DNA from: Cyclobacteriaceae bacterium
GTDB taxonomy: Bacteria; Bacteroidota; Bacteroidia; Cytophagales; Cyclobacteriaceae
Assembly (NCBI GenBank): GCA_016787665.1
Contig: JAEUUC010000007.1
Coordinates: 62,001 to 126,000, forward strand
DNA length: 64,000 bases
Reading direction: 5' to 3'
Shown: piece by piece, positions 8,045 through 16,887 of the stretch
Layout: the number at the start of each line of letters is the position of its first letter
Position numbering within the stretch: position 1 is the first letter of the stretch
Program-made: the position numbers and the translations under genes
Notes under the pieces: generated by a model
The model's database searches: none
Seen by the model: only the letters and a program-made list of their open reading frames with translations
What the model was told of the DNA's origin: nothing

Positions 8045-8479
8045 TCAACACGTATGATCATACACCACAACCCATCTGCCGTTCTTCTTTTTGACCAGTA
8101 AGGTGAACTGGCCGGTAGGCCGATCGCTTGCCCGCACCAACGTGAATTGCCCCGTCACCAGATACGTGCCCGCATCTACCGGCACGATTTGCCACAAGTC
8201 AAAGGTCAATTGCCCCATGGCCGCCCGGTCAGGATAGGTTTTTTGGTATCGTTCGAGCGTAGCCTGCCAACCCTGCGCAATGGCCCGGCCCACAAACTGC
8301 AACGAGTCGGATTTCCAATAGCCTTCCATAAACGATTCGATGTTACCCTGGTTCCAGTCAGCTTCTTGCTGACGTAACAAGGCCCGGATACTGGCCGTTG
8401 CGTCCTCGTCCGGCCGCGGAGGAGGCGTGCAAGCGAAAATGAGCCCAAGGCAAATTGCCCCTACAATCGCGGGTTTCAT
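8045..8479 (-). CDS. NTF2/SnoaL-like lipoprotein (DUF4440 type)
   Basis: A 144-residue protein with the lipoprotein signal MKPAIVGAICLGLIFAC (Cys17). The mature part has the cone-shaped NTF2-like pattern: an opening helix with RALLRQQEADWNQGNIESFMEGY, then strands ending with NGRWVVVYDHTC, as in DUF4440/SnoaL-like proteins. Such domains bind small ligands or act as isomerases or hydrolases, but no catalytic residue can be assigned here. An upstream in-frame ATG at 8518 would add 13 polar residues in front of the signal peptide and is less likely. It is divergent from the YfhO-like gene, with 41 bases between the starts. Confidence 0.8.
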   Translation of the reverse strand: MKPAIVGAICLGLIFACTPPPRPDEDATASIRALLRQQEADWNQGNIESFMEGYWKSDSLQFVGRAIAQGWQATLERYQKTYPDRAAMGQLTFDLWQIVPVDAGTYLVTGQFTLVRASDRPTGQFTLLVKKKNGRWVVVYDHTC

Positions 8480-8520
8480 AGCATTTCGATTAATTGTTTC
8501 CCTAATTTGCATGTTCATCT

Positions 8521-10953
8521 ATGAAGAAAATCAAATTTACCGAACATGTGCTTCCGCACCTACTGGCGGTGGTCATCTTTCTGTTGGTTACCCTGATCAT
8601 TTTTGGTCCGGTTGTTTTTGAAAACAAGGTCTTGCGCCAAAATGATATCACGCAGTTTCTAGGCTCCAGCAAAGCGCTGCGCGATTACCGGGACGCCACC
8701 GGGCAGGAGGGGCTATGGGCGCCCAACACGTTCTCGGGTATGCCGGCTTACCTCGTCAATGTACAATGGAGTGATGGCCCTGTCGTGCTGTTGAAAAAGG
8801 TAATGACGTTGTTTTTGCCTCACCCGATCAACAATATCTTCCTCGCCTTTGTCAGCTACTACATTTTGATGCTCACGTTTCGCGTGCGTCCGTACCTGGC
8901 CATAGCGGGGGCCGTTGCCTTTGGATTATCTTCCTACATGATCATTGGGCTGGCAGCCGGTCATAATGCCCGCATTGGAGCCATTGCCCTCATGCCTCTG
9001 GTCGTTGCGGGCATCCATCTGGCGTTCAACAGCAGGCGTTTGCTGGGCGCGGCCGTTACAGCCGCGGCCCTGGCGTTACATCTTCGGGAGAACCATTTGC
9101 AAATCACCTATTATTTGTTGTTGATCGTGGCCGGTTACGGGCTTATGCAATTGGTGATGGCCTGGCGGCAGAAGCAGCTTGCGGATTTTGGCAAGACACT
9201 CGGTGTATTGGTGCCGGCAGCGGTGTTGGCCGCGTGCACGTTCTTTGGCCAGTTCTGGGCCATTGCTGAATATTCGAGGTATTCGATTCGGGGAGCCTCG
9301 GAACTTTCGAAGCCGGGTGAGAAAGCCGGCAGCGGCCTGTCCAAAGAATATGCGTTTGACCATAGCAATGGTATTGCCGAGCCGCTCACGTTGGTAATAC
9401 CCAACGTATTCGGTGGCGCTTCGGGAGATTTCCTGGTGAATGATCAAAAAAGTGAAACGTATCGCGCGCTGGTTTCATCCGGCAACAATGAGCTGGCTAA
9501 TCAATTGGCAAGCTATTCATCGGCCTATTGGGGGCCTCAGTCATTGACCGCACCGTACTATGCCGGGGCGGCCATCGTGTTGTGTTTCCTGATCGGTCTC
9601 GCCTTTGCCGACCGTCCCTATGTGGCGTGGCTCGGTGGCCTTGCACTTTTGGGAATCATGTTGAGTTGGGGGAGCCACTTCAGTTCGTTTAACTATTTTC
9701 TTTTTGATTACCTGCCCGGCTACAACAAGTTTAGGTCCGTCACGTTCGCTTTGGTGATTACACTTTTTTGCATGCCCCTGCTGGGTGCGTTGGGCATTGA
9801 GAAGATTTTGGGTACAGCGCTCACACCGGCTCAACAGCGCAAACTTTGGTACGTGCTGGGTGGTTCGCTGGGCGTTGTTTTTGTTCTGGCGATCACGGGC
9901 GGATGGGGCAGTTTTTTGCGTTCGGAGGAATACCAACTGCCCGATTGGTTTCGCAGAGCGCTGGCGGCCGATCGCGAGGCCTTGTTTACCGCTGATGCTT
10001 GGCGGTCGTTCTGGCTGATGGGGATACCGGCTGGTTTGCTGGCCCTGGCAGTGAAAAATGTGCTGAAGCCTGTGTATTTTTTTCTTGCGCTGATGGTGAT
10101 CACCATTGGCGATCATCTGTCGCTCGATAGCCGTTACTTCTCCAAACAGAATTTTCAGCCCAAGCGCGAAGCCAAATTCACGTTAACGGCAGCCGACCAG
10201 GCCATCTTACAAGACAAAGGCTACTACCGCGTGTATAACCTGAACGGGACGATGGCAGAGGCGAACACTTCCTACTACCACAATTCCATCGGGGGATATC
10301 ACGGAGCGAAAATGAAACGCTACCAGGATTTGTACGACTCCGCGATCGTGGCCGACACCCAGGAGATGGTCAATGACTTACAGCAAGGTGATCCTCACTT
10401 TGATCGCTACGGGGTAATCAACATGCTTAACGTTAAGTATATCACCTTTGGCGCAGAGGCGGGCAATGTCATTCCAAACCCCGCGGCCAATGGTCCGGCC
10501 TGGTTTGTGGCGCAGGTGGTGCCCGTAGGTTCCGCCAACGATGAGCTGGCCGAAACCGGGCGCATCAACACGCGGACGCAGGCGGTGATTGACCAAACGC
10601 GCTTTAAAATTTCGCTCACGGGCACAGCTGATTCAATGGCGACCGTTTCCCTTTTGGAGCAACGGCCCAACTATCTGAAATACGAGACACAAGCGTCAAC
10701 CGGGGGTGTAGTGGTGTTTAGCGAAATCTATTACCCGGAGGGCTGGTTGGCCACCATTAATGGTGAACCCGCAACGATTATCCGGGCGAATTATGTGCTT
10801 CGTGCGCTCGAAGTTCCAGCAGGCAAACACAGCATCGAGTTTCGATTCGAGCCACGCGCGTATACGATTGGTAACCGGGTTACACAAGCCTCTTCATGGT
10901 TGCTGGTGCTGCTGCTCGCGGCCGTGTTAGGTGTATCAAGTCGCAGGGAATGA
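8521..10953 (+). CDS. YfhO-family polytopic membrane protein
   Basis: An 810-residue membrane protein with an N-terminal span, about eleven to twelve further hydrophobic segments and a long extracytoplasmic region from about residue 555 to 775, ending with a last membrane helix. The order and the C-terminal YYPEGWLATINGEP segment are typical of YfhO proteins, which resemble GT-C glycosyltransferases and are implicated in glycosylation of cell-envelope polymers in other phyla. The extracytoplasmic ending GKHSIEFRFEP also fits. It is the first gene of a compact operon with galK (4-base gap) and a sodium symporter, which suggests a role tied to sugar metabolism; the acceptor is unknown. Confidence 0.88.
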   Translation: MKKIKFTEHVLPHLLAVVIFLLVTLIIFGPVVFENKVLRQNDITQFLGSSKALRDYRDATGQEGLWAPNTFSGMPAYLVNVQWSDGPVVLLKKVMTLFLPHPINNIFLAFVSYYILMLTFRVRPYLAIAGAVAFGLSSYMIIGLAAGHNARIGAIALMPLVVAGIHLAFNSRRLLGAAVTAAALALHLRENHLQITYYLLLIVAGYGLMQLVMAWRQKQLADFGKTLGVLVPAAVLAACTFFGQFWAIAEYSRYSIRGASELSKPGEKAGSGLSKEYAFDHSNGIAEPLTLVIPNVFGGASGDFLVNDQKSETYRALVSSGNNELANQLASYSSAYWGPQSLTAPYYAGAAIVLCFLIGLAFADRPYVAWLGGLALLGIMLSWGSHFSSFNYFLFDYLPGYNKFRSVTFALVITLFCMPLLGALGIEKILGTALTPAQQRKLWYVLGGSLGVVFVLAITGGWGSFLRSEEYQLPDWFRRALAADREALFTADAWRSFWLMGIPAGLLALAVKNVLKPVYFFLALMVITIGDHLSLDSRYFSKQNFQPKREAKFTLTAADQAILQDKGYYRVYNLNGTMAEANTSYYHNSIGGYHGAKMKRYQDLYDSAIVADTQEMVNDLQQGDPHFDRYGVINMLNVKYITFGAEAGNVIPNPAANGPAWFVAQVVPVGSANDELAETGRINTRTQAVIDQTRFKISLTGTADSMATVSLLEQRPNYLKYETQASTGGVVVFSEIYYPEGWLATINGEPATIIRANYVLRALEVPAGKHSIEFRFEPRAYTIGNRVTQASSWLLVLLLAAVLGVSSRRE

Positions 10954-10957
10954 CGGC

Positions 10958-12109
10958 ATGATCGAAGAACGCATTCGGACGGAGTTTTCGAAGTGGTTTA
11001 AAAGTCGCCCGCTGCTCGTAAAAGCGCCCGGCCGTATCAACCTGCTCGGTGAACATGTTGACTACCAGGAAGGCGTGGTGATGCCGGCTGCCATTGATCG
11101 CCATTTTGTGTGGGCGATGGCGGCAGCGGCAGACGATAAATGCAACATTTTTGCGGCTGATCTGGAGGAAGGCGTTTCGTTTTCGGTCAATGACCTGGCT
11201 CCGGGCGAAGCGTGGATCAATTACCTGATGGGCGTGCTGGATGGGTTTCAACGGAAAGGATTTTCGGTTCGTGGTGTGGATTGTGTGCTGGGCAGCACAA
11301 TCCCGGCCGGGGCGGGGTTAAGTTCTTCCGCAGCGCTGTGCAGTGGCTTTGCCTTTGGTATCAATGAGTTGTTTGGCTGCGGCCTTGACCGCACGCAGTT
11401 GGCGTTGATTGCCCAGCGGGCTGAGCACGAATTTGCCGGAGTCCGGTGCGGCATTATGGATCAATACGCCAGTTTATGGGGAGCCCCGGATGCCGTTCTG
11501 GTTCTGGATTGCCGTTCGCTGACACACCAGACCCTCAACGTCAACTGGGGCGGGTATGCCTTGCTGTTGATCGATACAAAAGTCAAACACGCGTTGGCAT
11601 CAACGGAGTATAACCAACGCAGGGAGGCTTGCGCACAAGCGGTGAAAACTCTTCAGCGCCATAAGTCAGGCATTACATCGTTGCGCGATGTACGCGCAGC
11701 GGACCTGCTTCAACACGAGCAGGAGTTGGAGCACGATACGTTTATCAAGGCCCTTTATGTTGTCGAGGAAATGAGTCGTGTCAACAAAGCGGTGGATGCT
11801 CTGAAGCAGGGTGACCTTCCGGCTGTAGGGCAACTGATGACCGAGACCCACTGGGGCCTCAGCCAGGCCTTTGAGGTGAGTTGTGACGAGCTGGACTTCC
11901 TGGTTTCCCTGGCCCAGGAAAAGCCCGAGTGGTTTTTGGGCGCCCGTATGATGGGCGGAGGTTTTGGGGGATGCACGCTGAATATTGTACGCAGGGATGC
12001 TCTTGATGAAGTCAAGGACCTGCTGTCGAAAAAATTTGTTGCGCAATTCGAAAAAGAACCTGACTTTTATTTGGTTAACCTCTCGGCAGGCGTACATATC
12101 ATCGACTAA
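10958..12109 (+). CDS. galK: Galactokinase
   Basis: Phosphorylates galactose at C1 with ATP, the entry step of the Leloir pathway. The 383-residue GHMP kinase has all three motifs: GRINLLGEHVDYQEG at residues 25-39, the ATP loop PAGAGLSSSAALC near residue 113, and MMGGGFGGC near residue 330. CGIMDQYASLWG near residue 165 contains the catalytic aspartate. A GTG at 10931 would add nine residues inside the upstream gene; the ATG at 10958 fits the family N-terminus. It lies between the YfhO-like gene and a sodium/solute symporter 18 bases downstream, which is the likely galactose (or related sugar) importer. An aldose 1-epimerase is encoded far away at 59037. Confidence 0.95.
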   Translation: MIEERIRTEFSKWFKSRPLLVKAPGRINLLGEHVDYQEGVVMPAAIDRHFVWAMAAAADDKCNIFAADLEEGVSFSVNDLAPGEAWINYLMGVLDGFQRKGFSVRGVDCVLGSTIPAGAGLSSSAALCSGFAFGINELFGCGLDRTQLALIAQRAEHEFAGVRCGIMDQYASLWGAPDAVLVLDCRSLTHQTLNVNWGGYALLLIDTKVKHALASTEYNQRREACAQAVKTLQRHKSGITSLRDVRAADLLQHEQELEHDTFIKALYVVEEMSRVNKAVDALKQGDLPAVGQLMTETHWGLSQAFEVSCDELDFLVSLAQEKPEWFLGARMMGGGFGGCTLNIVRRDALDEVKDLLSKKFVAQFEKEPDFYLVNLSAGVHIID

Positions 12110-12127
12110 CCTAACCAAATATATTCC

Positions 12128-13813
12128 ATGGGTTTATCAATTACAGATTATCTTGTTTTTGGTGCTTACTGTGTACTCATTCTGGGCATTGGGTTGTGGG
12201 TATCGCGGGATAAAGAAGGCAAGCAGAAAAATGCAGAGGATTATTTTCTGGCCAGTAAGTCGTTACCCTGGTGGGCCATTGGTGCATCGTTAATCGCGGC
12301 CAATATTTCTGCCGAGCAGTTTATTGGCATGTCGGGCTCCGGCTTTGCTATTGGGTTGGCCATTGCCAGTTATGAGTGGATGGCGGCCATCACGTTGTTG
12401 CTGGTGGGTAAGTTCTTTTTGCCCGTTTTTATTAATAAAGGTATTTACACCATACCGGAGTTTGTTGAAAAAAGATTCAGCACCAACTTAAAAACGATTT
12501 TAGCCATTTTTTGGATTGCCTTATTCGTTTTCGTTAACCTAACCACGGTGCTATATCTGGGCGCGAGGGCGATGGATACGGTAGTGGGCACTGGTGACGG
12601 CAGTTTGATGATGTATAGCATCATCGGTTTAGGGTTGTTTGCGGCAGCCTACTCGCTTTGGGGCGGGCTCTCGGCCGTGGCCTGGACAGACGTGGTTCAA
12701 GTGGTATTGCTGGTGATCGGAGGCCTTGTGACCACGTACATCGCGCTGGTGGATGTATCACCCACCGGGAACGTTATAGATGGTTTCGTTCACGTCTACA
12801 ATACGGTGCCGGGCAAGTTTTCCATGATTCTCGAAAAAGGGGAGATCATCACACCAGACGGCAAAGACGCCTGGTGGGATTTGCCTGGGCTAGCGGTATT
12901 GATTGGTGGCATGTGGGTGGCCAATGTCTACTATTGGGGTTTCAACCAGTATATCATTCAGCGAACATTGGCGGCAAAAAGTCTGCAGGAGTCTCAGAAG
13001 GGAATTGTGTTTGCCGCGGCACTTAAAATGATCATTCCGTTGATTGTAGTTATTCCCGGCATTATCGCTTATGTGATGAATGCCGATGCCAGCGGGCAGC
13101 TTACCCAGGCAACCCTTGATCCTAGTTTTATCAATGCCGAGGGAAAAATTGCGAACGACAACGCCTTCCCGTGGCTGGTGCGCACATTTGTACCAACCGG
13201 GCTCAAGGGACTGGTGATGGCAGCCCTCGCGGCCGCCATCGTGTCATCGCTGGCGTCCATGCTCAACTCTACTTCTACCATTTTTACGATGGACATTTAC
13301 CGGCCCTACATCAACAAGAATTCCACTGACCGGCAGACTGTCAACGTAGGTCGGATCAGTGCAGCTGTGGCCCTGTTGATTTCCATGATGATTGCCCCGG
13401 CTCTGGGAAATCTGGGCCAGGCCTTTCAGTTCATTCAGGAATATACTGGCCTCGTGAGCCCGGGCATTCTGTCTGTGTTTATAATGGGATTATTCTGGAA
13501 ACGAGCGACTAACAATGCGGCTATCTGGGGCGTCATCTTGTCCATTCCCATAGCACTTTATTTCAAGGTGGGCCCGAACGGCTGGTCTGATTCACCGCTG
13601 TTTGTCGTCATTCCATTCCTGAACCAGATGCTCATCACTGCTTTGTTGTCGATGGCGGTTATTTTGCTCATCAGTCACCTTGAAGGTAAGGGGCAAACAG
13701 ACGCCAAGGGAATTATTCTGACGAAGGATTTTTTCAAAACGGAACCTGCGTTTAATATTGGGGCAATTATTGTGCTTGTCCTCACTGCTTTTTTGTATGC
13801 CGTATTCTGGTAG
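12128..13813 (+). CDS. Sodium/solute symporter (SSS family), probable sugar importer
   Basis: A 561-residue protein with about 14 membrane spans. GASLIAANISAEQFIGMSGSG near residue 55 is the hallmark of SGLT-type sodium/glucose-galactose symporters, and AALAAAIVSSLASMLNSTSTIFTMDIY near residue 370 is the conserved sodium-site helix. Family members couple sodium entry to uptake of sugars, nucleosides or other solutes. The direct downstream position after galK makes galactose the best guess for the substrate; this is inference from context. The gene is followed by a strong palindromic terminator. Confidence 0.92.
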   Translation: MGLSITDYLVFGAYCVLILGIGLWVSRDKEGKQKNAEDYFLASKSLPWWAIGASLIAANISAEQFIGMSGSGFAIGLAIASYEWMAAITLLLVGKFFLPVFINKGIYTIPEFVEKRFSTNLKTILAIFWIALFVFVNLTTVLYLGARAMDTVVGTGDGSLMMYSIIGLGLFAAAYSLWGGLSAVAWTDVVQVVLLVIGGLVTTYIALVDVSPTGNVIDGFVHVYNTVPGKFSMILEKGEIITPDGKDAWWDLPGLAVLIGGMWVANVYYWGFNQYIIQRTLAAKSLQESQKGIVFAAALKMIIPLIVVIPGIIAYVMNADASGQLTQATLDPSFINAEGKIANDNAFPWLVRTFVPTGLKGLVMAALAAAIVSSLASMLNSTSTIFTMDIYRPYINKNSTDRQTVNVGRISAAVALLISMMIAPALGNLGQAFQFIQEYTGLVSPGILSVFIMGLFWKRATNNAAIWGVILSIPIALYFKVGPNGWSDSPLFVVIPFLNQMLITALLSMAVILLISHLEGKGQTDAKGIILTKDFFKTEPAFNIGAIIVLVLTAFLYAVFW

Positions 13814-13823
13814 TGCAGGATTC

Positions 13824-13857
13824 AAAAAAAAGGCCGGGTGATCACCCGGCCTTTTTT
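13824..13857. terminator. Bidirectional terminator: perfect 20-bp palindrome flanked by A- and T-runs
   Basis: GGCCGGGTGATCACCCGGCC at 13832-13851 is a perfect palindrome with an A-run before it and TTTTTTATT after it. It lies between the convergent symporter and squalene-cyclase-fold genes, so it can terminate transcription from both sides. Confidence 0.93.
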
Positions 13858-13858
13858 A

Positions 13859-15169
13859 TTAGTTCAAACCCTGTTTCATCAAGCGTTCGGCATCGTTGTT
13901 CACGGAAAGAATTAATACACATGTAGCGGTACAGAACACGGGGCTGGTGATACAGTGGTGGCCGTTCCAGCTTCCGTCATCGTTTTGAATCTTCACCAGC
14001 CGGCCACTCATGTTATCATACCAATTCAGCCATTGATTGTCTTTTCCTATGACCAGGCTTTCGCCCGTTTGCAAATAGCTTAAAAACTCTTCGCCTCCGT
14101 TGTTGCCAAACCCTTCCAGCACGTCTTCACGCTGCGCCTGAACTTTGGCCGATTGAAACACCTCATACGCGGTTGCGTACTTGATGGCTTCATCTTTACC
14201 AAAGCCGATTTTCTCAAGGTTTTCGGCTGAAGGGGCAGCGCCCGGGGCCAGTCGGCCGTCACGCGTTGCTTCTTCCATTTCCTCTTTTACCCTGCGTGCT
14301 TCTTTTGCACTTGCCCGCGTGGAGCCGGATACGGAGTACAAAACGATCCCCGCCCCGAGATCGGTATTGACATCACCGGTTTTGGTGTCGTAATTATTTT
14401 TTTGAAAGGCGCGCGCGCGATCGAGTGCGTCATCGTCCACATCAGCACCCTGGGCCTGGGCTGCTTCCAGTGCATTGGTGGCAAAAGACGATTGCAGCAC
14501 GCCTGCCCAACCCGAACCGTTCAGGCTACCATTGCGATCTTGTGCACGCTGAATTTTGGCCACACAGATGTCGTTGGCCCGCTTTACCCGGTTTTTTAAC
14601 GCCACATCGTGGTTTAGGTGTCCGTCCAGTAAGTTGGAAAGGAACTGGGAAGCCAGCACAACATCAATGTTGGTTCCGAGTTTCGTTTGGATTTGTGTTC
14701 CGGTTTGGTCGGTGATGGTAAATGAGGATGCCGGTGCATGCTCAATCATGTTCAACATATAGTCAAGGGCGCTGCGCAGAGCCGATTGGTATTCACCTTC
14801 GTGCAGGTTGCTACCGCTACGTAACAACGCCATGGCTACCATCGCGGTAGTGGCCGGGTCTGGCTGCACAGCATGCGGATCGAGAATGTCCTGCCGATAA
14901 TGACTGCCGGCCCCCCAACCCCCTTGCGGATGTTGTGCCCGGACTAACCAATCGAGGCCGCGGTCCACCGCATGGGTGACCCGTCCGGGAGTTTTGAAAA
15001 TAAACATCGAGTCCGATGATTCTTCACCCATGACGGTGCGAAAGACGCAGCCTTTCGGGATCGGCCGCAAAACATGATGAGTTTTGTTGGGTATGAATGC
15101 GGTAAGGCAAACGGCCGCCAGCACGGTGGTCCCAGCGAGAACTGACAAAGGAATCCATTTCTTTTCCAT
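13859..15169 (-). CDS. Exported protein with prenyltransferase/squalene-cyclase-type repeats
   Basis: A 436-residue protein with an N-terminal hydrophobic segment (about residues 8-26), so membrane-anchored or exported. Segments such as LDWLVRAQHPQGGWG (about residue 75), NGSLNGSGWAGVLQSSFATNA and QNDDGSWNGHH...CTATCVLIL resemble the QW-type motifs of alpha/alpha-toroid proteins (squalene cyclases, prenyltransferases, alpha-2-macroglobulin thioester domains). No DXDD cyclase motif is visible, so terpene cyclisation is unlikely. It may be a structural or binding toroid in the periplasm. It is transcribed on the minus strand with the VOC and GH2-like genes upstream. Confidence 0.78.
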   Translation of the reverse strand: MEKKWIPLSVLAGTTVLAAVCLTAFIPNKTHHVLRPIPKGCVFRTVMGEESSDSMFIFKTPGRVTHAVDRGLDWLVRAQHPQGGWGAGSHYRQDILDPHAVQPDPATTAMVAMALLRSGSNLHEGEYQSALRSALDYMLNMIEHAPASSFTITDQTGTQIQTKLGTNIDVVLASQFLSNLLDGHLNHDVALKNRVKRANDICVAKIQRAQDRNGSLNGSGWAGVLQSSFATNALEAAQAQGADVDDDALDRARAFQKNNYDTKTGDVNTDLGAGIVLYSVSGSTRASAKEARRVKEEMEEATRDGRLAPGAAPSAENLEKIGFGKDEAIKYATAYEVFQSAKVQAQREDVLEGFGNNGGEEFLSYLQTGESLVIGKDNQWLNWYDNMSGRLVKIQNDDGSWNGHHCITSPVFCTATCVLILSVNNDAERLMKQGLN

Positions 15170-15230
15170 GGCTATTGGGTTAATTTAATACCCAGATGCC
15201 GCGGCAGGCGGGATTCCACACCCCAACCAG

Positions 15231-15725
15231 CTATTTTTTTGAGGCCACAGTCGCCAGCAGGTTTTCGAGATTCAGCCTTCGGGTATACATATCCAGTGAG
15301 CCATCTGGCTTTTGGGGCCAAAGTTCGCGTGGTTTATCCCAATAAAGTTCAACTCCGTTTTCGTCCGGATCATTCAGGTAAATGGCTTCCGACACGCCAT
15401 GATCGGAGGCCCCCGTCAACGGATAGTCATGATCCATCAGGCGCTGCACGGCCACAGCCAGATCGTGACGGGTAGGGTAGAGGATTGCCGTGTGGAAAAG
15501 GCCGGGATAATGGGCGGGAGCGGGCGGTGCGTCTTTGCTGTACCACGTGTTTAGCCCGATATGATGATGGTAGCCGCCTGCCGAAATGAAGGCCGCCTGA
15601 TCGCCATATGTGGTGATGAGTTCAAAGCCCAACAAGCCACAATAGAAGTCAAGCGAACGTTCGAGACTGGCTACTTTCAGATGAACATGTCCGATTCGGG
15701 TTTGGGCGGGCAACGTGTACTTCAT
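15231..15725 (-). CDS. VOC-superfamily protein (glyoxalase/extradiol dioxygenase-like)
   Basis: A 164-residue cytoplasmic protein with the paired beta-alpha-beta-beta-beta modules of the vicinal oxygen chelate fold: IGHVHLKVASLERSLDFYCGLLGF at the N-terminus, the AAFISAGGYHHHIGLNTW strand with histidines near residue 55, and YLNDPDENGVELYWD near residue 130. His14, the histidines near 55 and the final Glu are the usual metal ligands, so it is probably a metalloenzyme. Members include extradiol dioxygenases, glyoxalase I and fosfomycin-resistance enzymes; the sequence is closest in style to catechol 2,3-dioxygenase-like proteins, but a substrate cannot be assigned. Confidence 0.85.
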   Translation of the reverse strand: MKYTLPAQTRIGHVHLKVASLERSLDFYCGLLGFELITTYGDQAAFISAGGYHHHIGLNTWYSKDAPPAPAHYPGLFHTAILYPTRHDLAVAVQRLMDHDYPLTGASDHGVSEAIYLNDPDENGVELYWDKPRELWPQKPDGSLDMYTRRLNLENLLATVASKK

Positions 15726-15774
15726 GGCATTTTAATTTCGGAAAGTTAACATTTCCGCTGCCGCCAAAGTTCAA

Positions 15775-16782
15775 CTACTGGTCTTGTTGCTGGTCGTCCC
15801 ACCAAAAGACGGATTCCTTTTGTTTGTAATAGCGCTCGTAGTTGCTCCGGGTGGTGATGCCCACCGGGCCGTCATAAATGCCACCCACGTTGCCCATATC
15901 TTCGACAAACACTTCGATCGTATTCTCACCTTTCTTCAACACGCCAGCAGGTATCGGGTAGGCTCGTTGCTGATTGAACGACTGACTGCGTCCGAAGTCG
16001 CGGTTGTCTTTTGTGCGACCAATCAGTTTGCCGTTGATGTAGGTTTTATCAAAATCATCAACCTTACCGACCAGCAGAATAAGGTCCTCTGAGCTGATCA
16101 ATGCCGGATCGTTTACGACAAATGCTCGCTTATACCAGGCATTGCCATCATATTTGGGAAAGCCCTGCTGTTCCCAGGGGGACGGCACCATAACTTTTTT
16201 CCATTGATCGGGATATTCGATTTTTTCGATTCCATACGTGCGGTTGAAGTCCCACATACCTTGTAGATCGATGATCAAATGGCTTTTGGGGGCACGGTAT
16301 ATTCCCAGCCGGCCGCTCATGATGCCACCCCCGTGGGTTACGTCATACACGCGCACAGCCAACACATTCTGGCCATCCCACCGAATGACATCAGGCGAGA
16401 GGTTGTATTTCCGCTCATTGTTAAAAGCCGTTTTGAATTTCGGGGGCATCGAACCAGAAAAACCAATCAGCTTTCCGTTGAGGTAAACCTGATCGCAGTC
16501 ATCAATGTAGCCCAGCCCCAGATGGTAGCTCTCATCTTTCGAAAGTTTGCGCCCATCGAACTTAATGCGGTACCAGGCAAAGCCATCGTACCCATTAAAT
16601 CCTTCATCTTCCCATGCTGCGGGCGCGTAAATGGTTTCCCATCCGGAATCGTTGAAATCAGGGTTTGCCCATTCGGCTTCATCGCCAATGTGAAAACTCC
16701 ATTGCCCGTTAAGACTAATTACCTGGGCAAAAGCGGAAGTATGCAGGACAAAGAGAAAGAGGAAGGCAATAAATCGAGTCAT
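15775..16782 (-). CDS. Secreted protein with two GH2-type sugar-binding domains and no catalytic domain
   Basis: A 335-residue protein with a signal peptide (1-20, ending SAFAQ). It consists of two copies of the jelly-roll sugar-binding domain found at the N-terminus of family 2 glycoside hydrolases: LNGQWSFHIG...FAWYRIKFD (about 24-75) and LQGMWDFNRT...NAWYKRAFVV (about 172-220). Each copy carries a VYLNGKLIG or TYINGKLIG turn. No TIM barrel follows, so it is not a glycosidase by itself; it may bind polysaccharide in the envelope. The domain duplication is clear by eye. It lies downstream of the small secreted protein and the two-component genes on the same strand. Confidence 0.83.
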   Translation of the reverse strand: MTRFIAFLFLFVLHTSAFAQVISLNGQWSFHIGDEAEWANPDFNDSGWETIYAPAAWEDEGFNGYDGFAWYRIKFDGRKLSKDESYHLGLGYIDDCDQVYLNGKLIGFSGSMPPKFKTAFNNERKYNLSPDVIRWDGQNVLAVRVYDVTHGGGIMSGRLGIYRAPKSHLIIDLQGMWDFNRTYGIEKIEYPDQWKKVMVPSPWEQQGFPKYDGNAWYKRAFVVNDPALISSEDLILLVGKVDDFDKTYINGKLIGRTKDNRDFGRSQSFNQQRAYPIPAGVLKKGENTIEVFVEDMGNVGGIYDGPVGITTRSNYERYYKQKESVFWWDDQQQDQ

Positions 16783-16887
16783 GGATTGAGTAAAGGTAAA
16801 GCTGTTTTGAAAGGCAACAAAAGGTTGTTTGAGTAAGAGCGGGCAGCCTGACCAAAGAACTGCACCGCTCCCCTCAAACGTTAACCC

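Noticed and set aside
8038..8052. Short palindrome CGTGTT-TTC-AACACG between convergent genes
   Set aside because: Only 6 bp, overlaps a stop codon and lacks a T-run; too weak to call a terminator.
13832..13851. Perfect palindrome as a regulator operator
   Set aside because: Its position between convergent stops and the flanking A/T runs make a bidirectional terminator far more likely.
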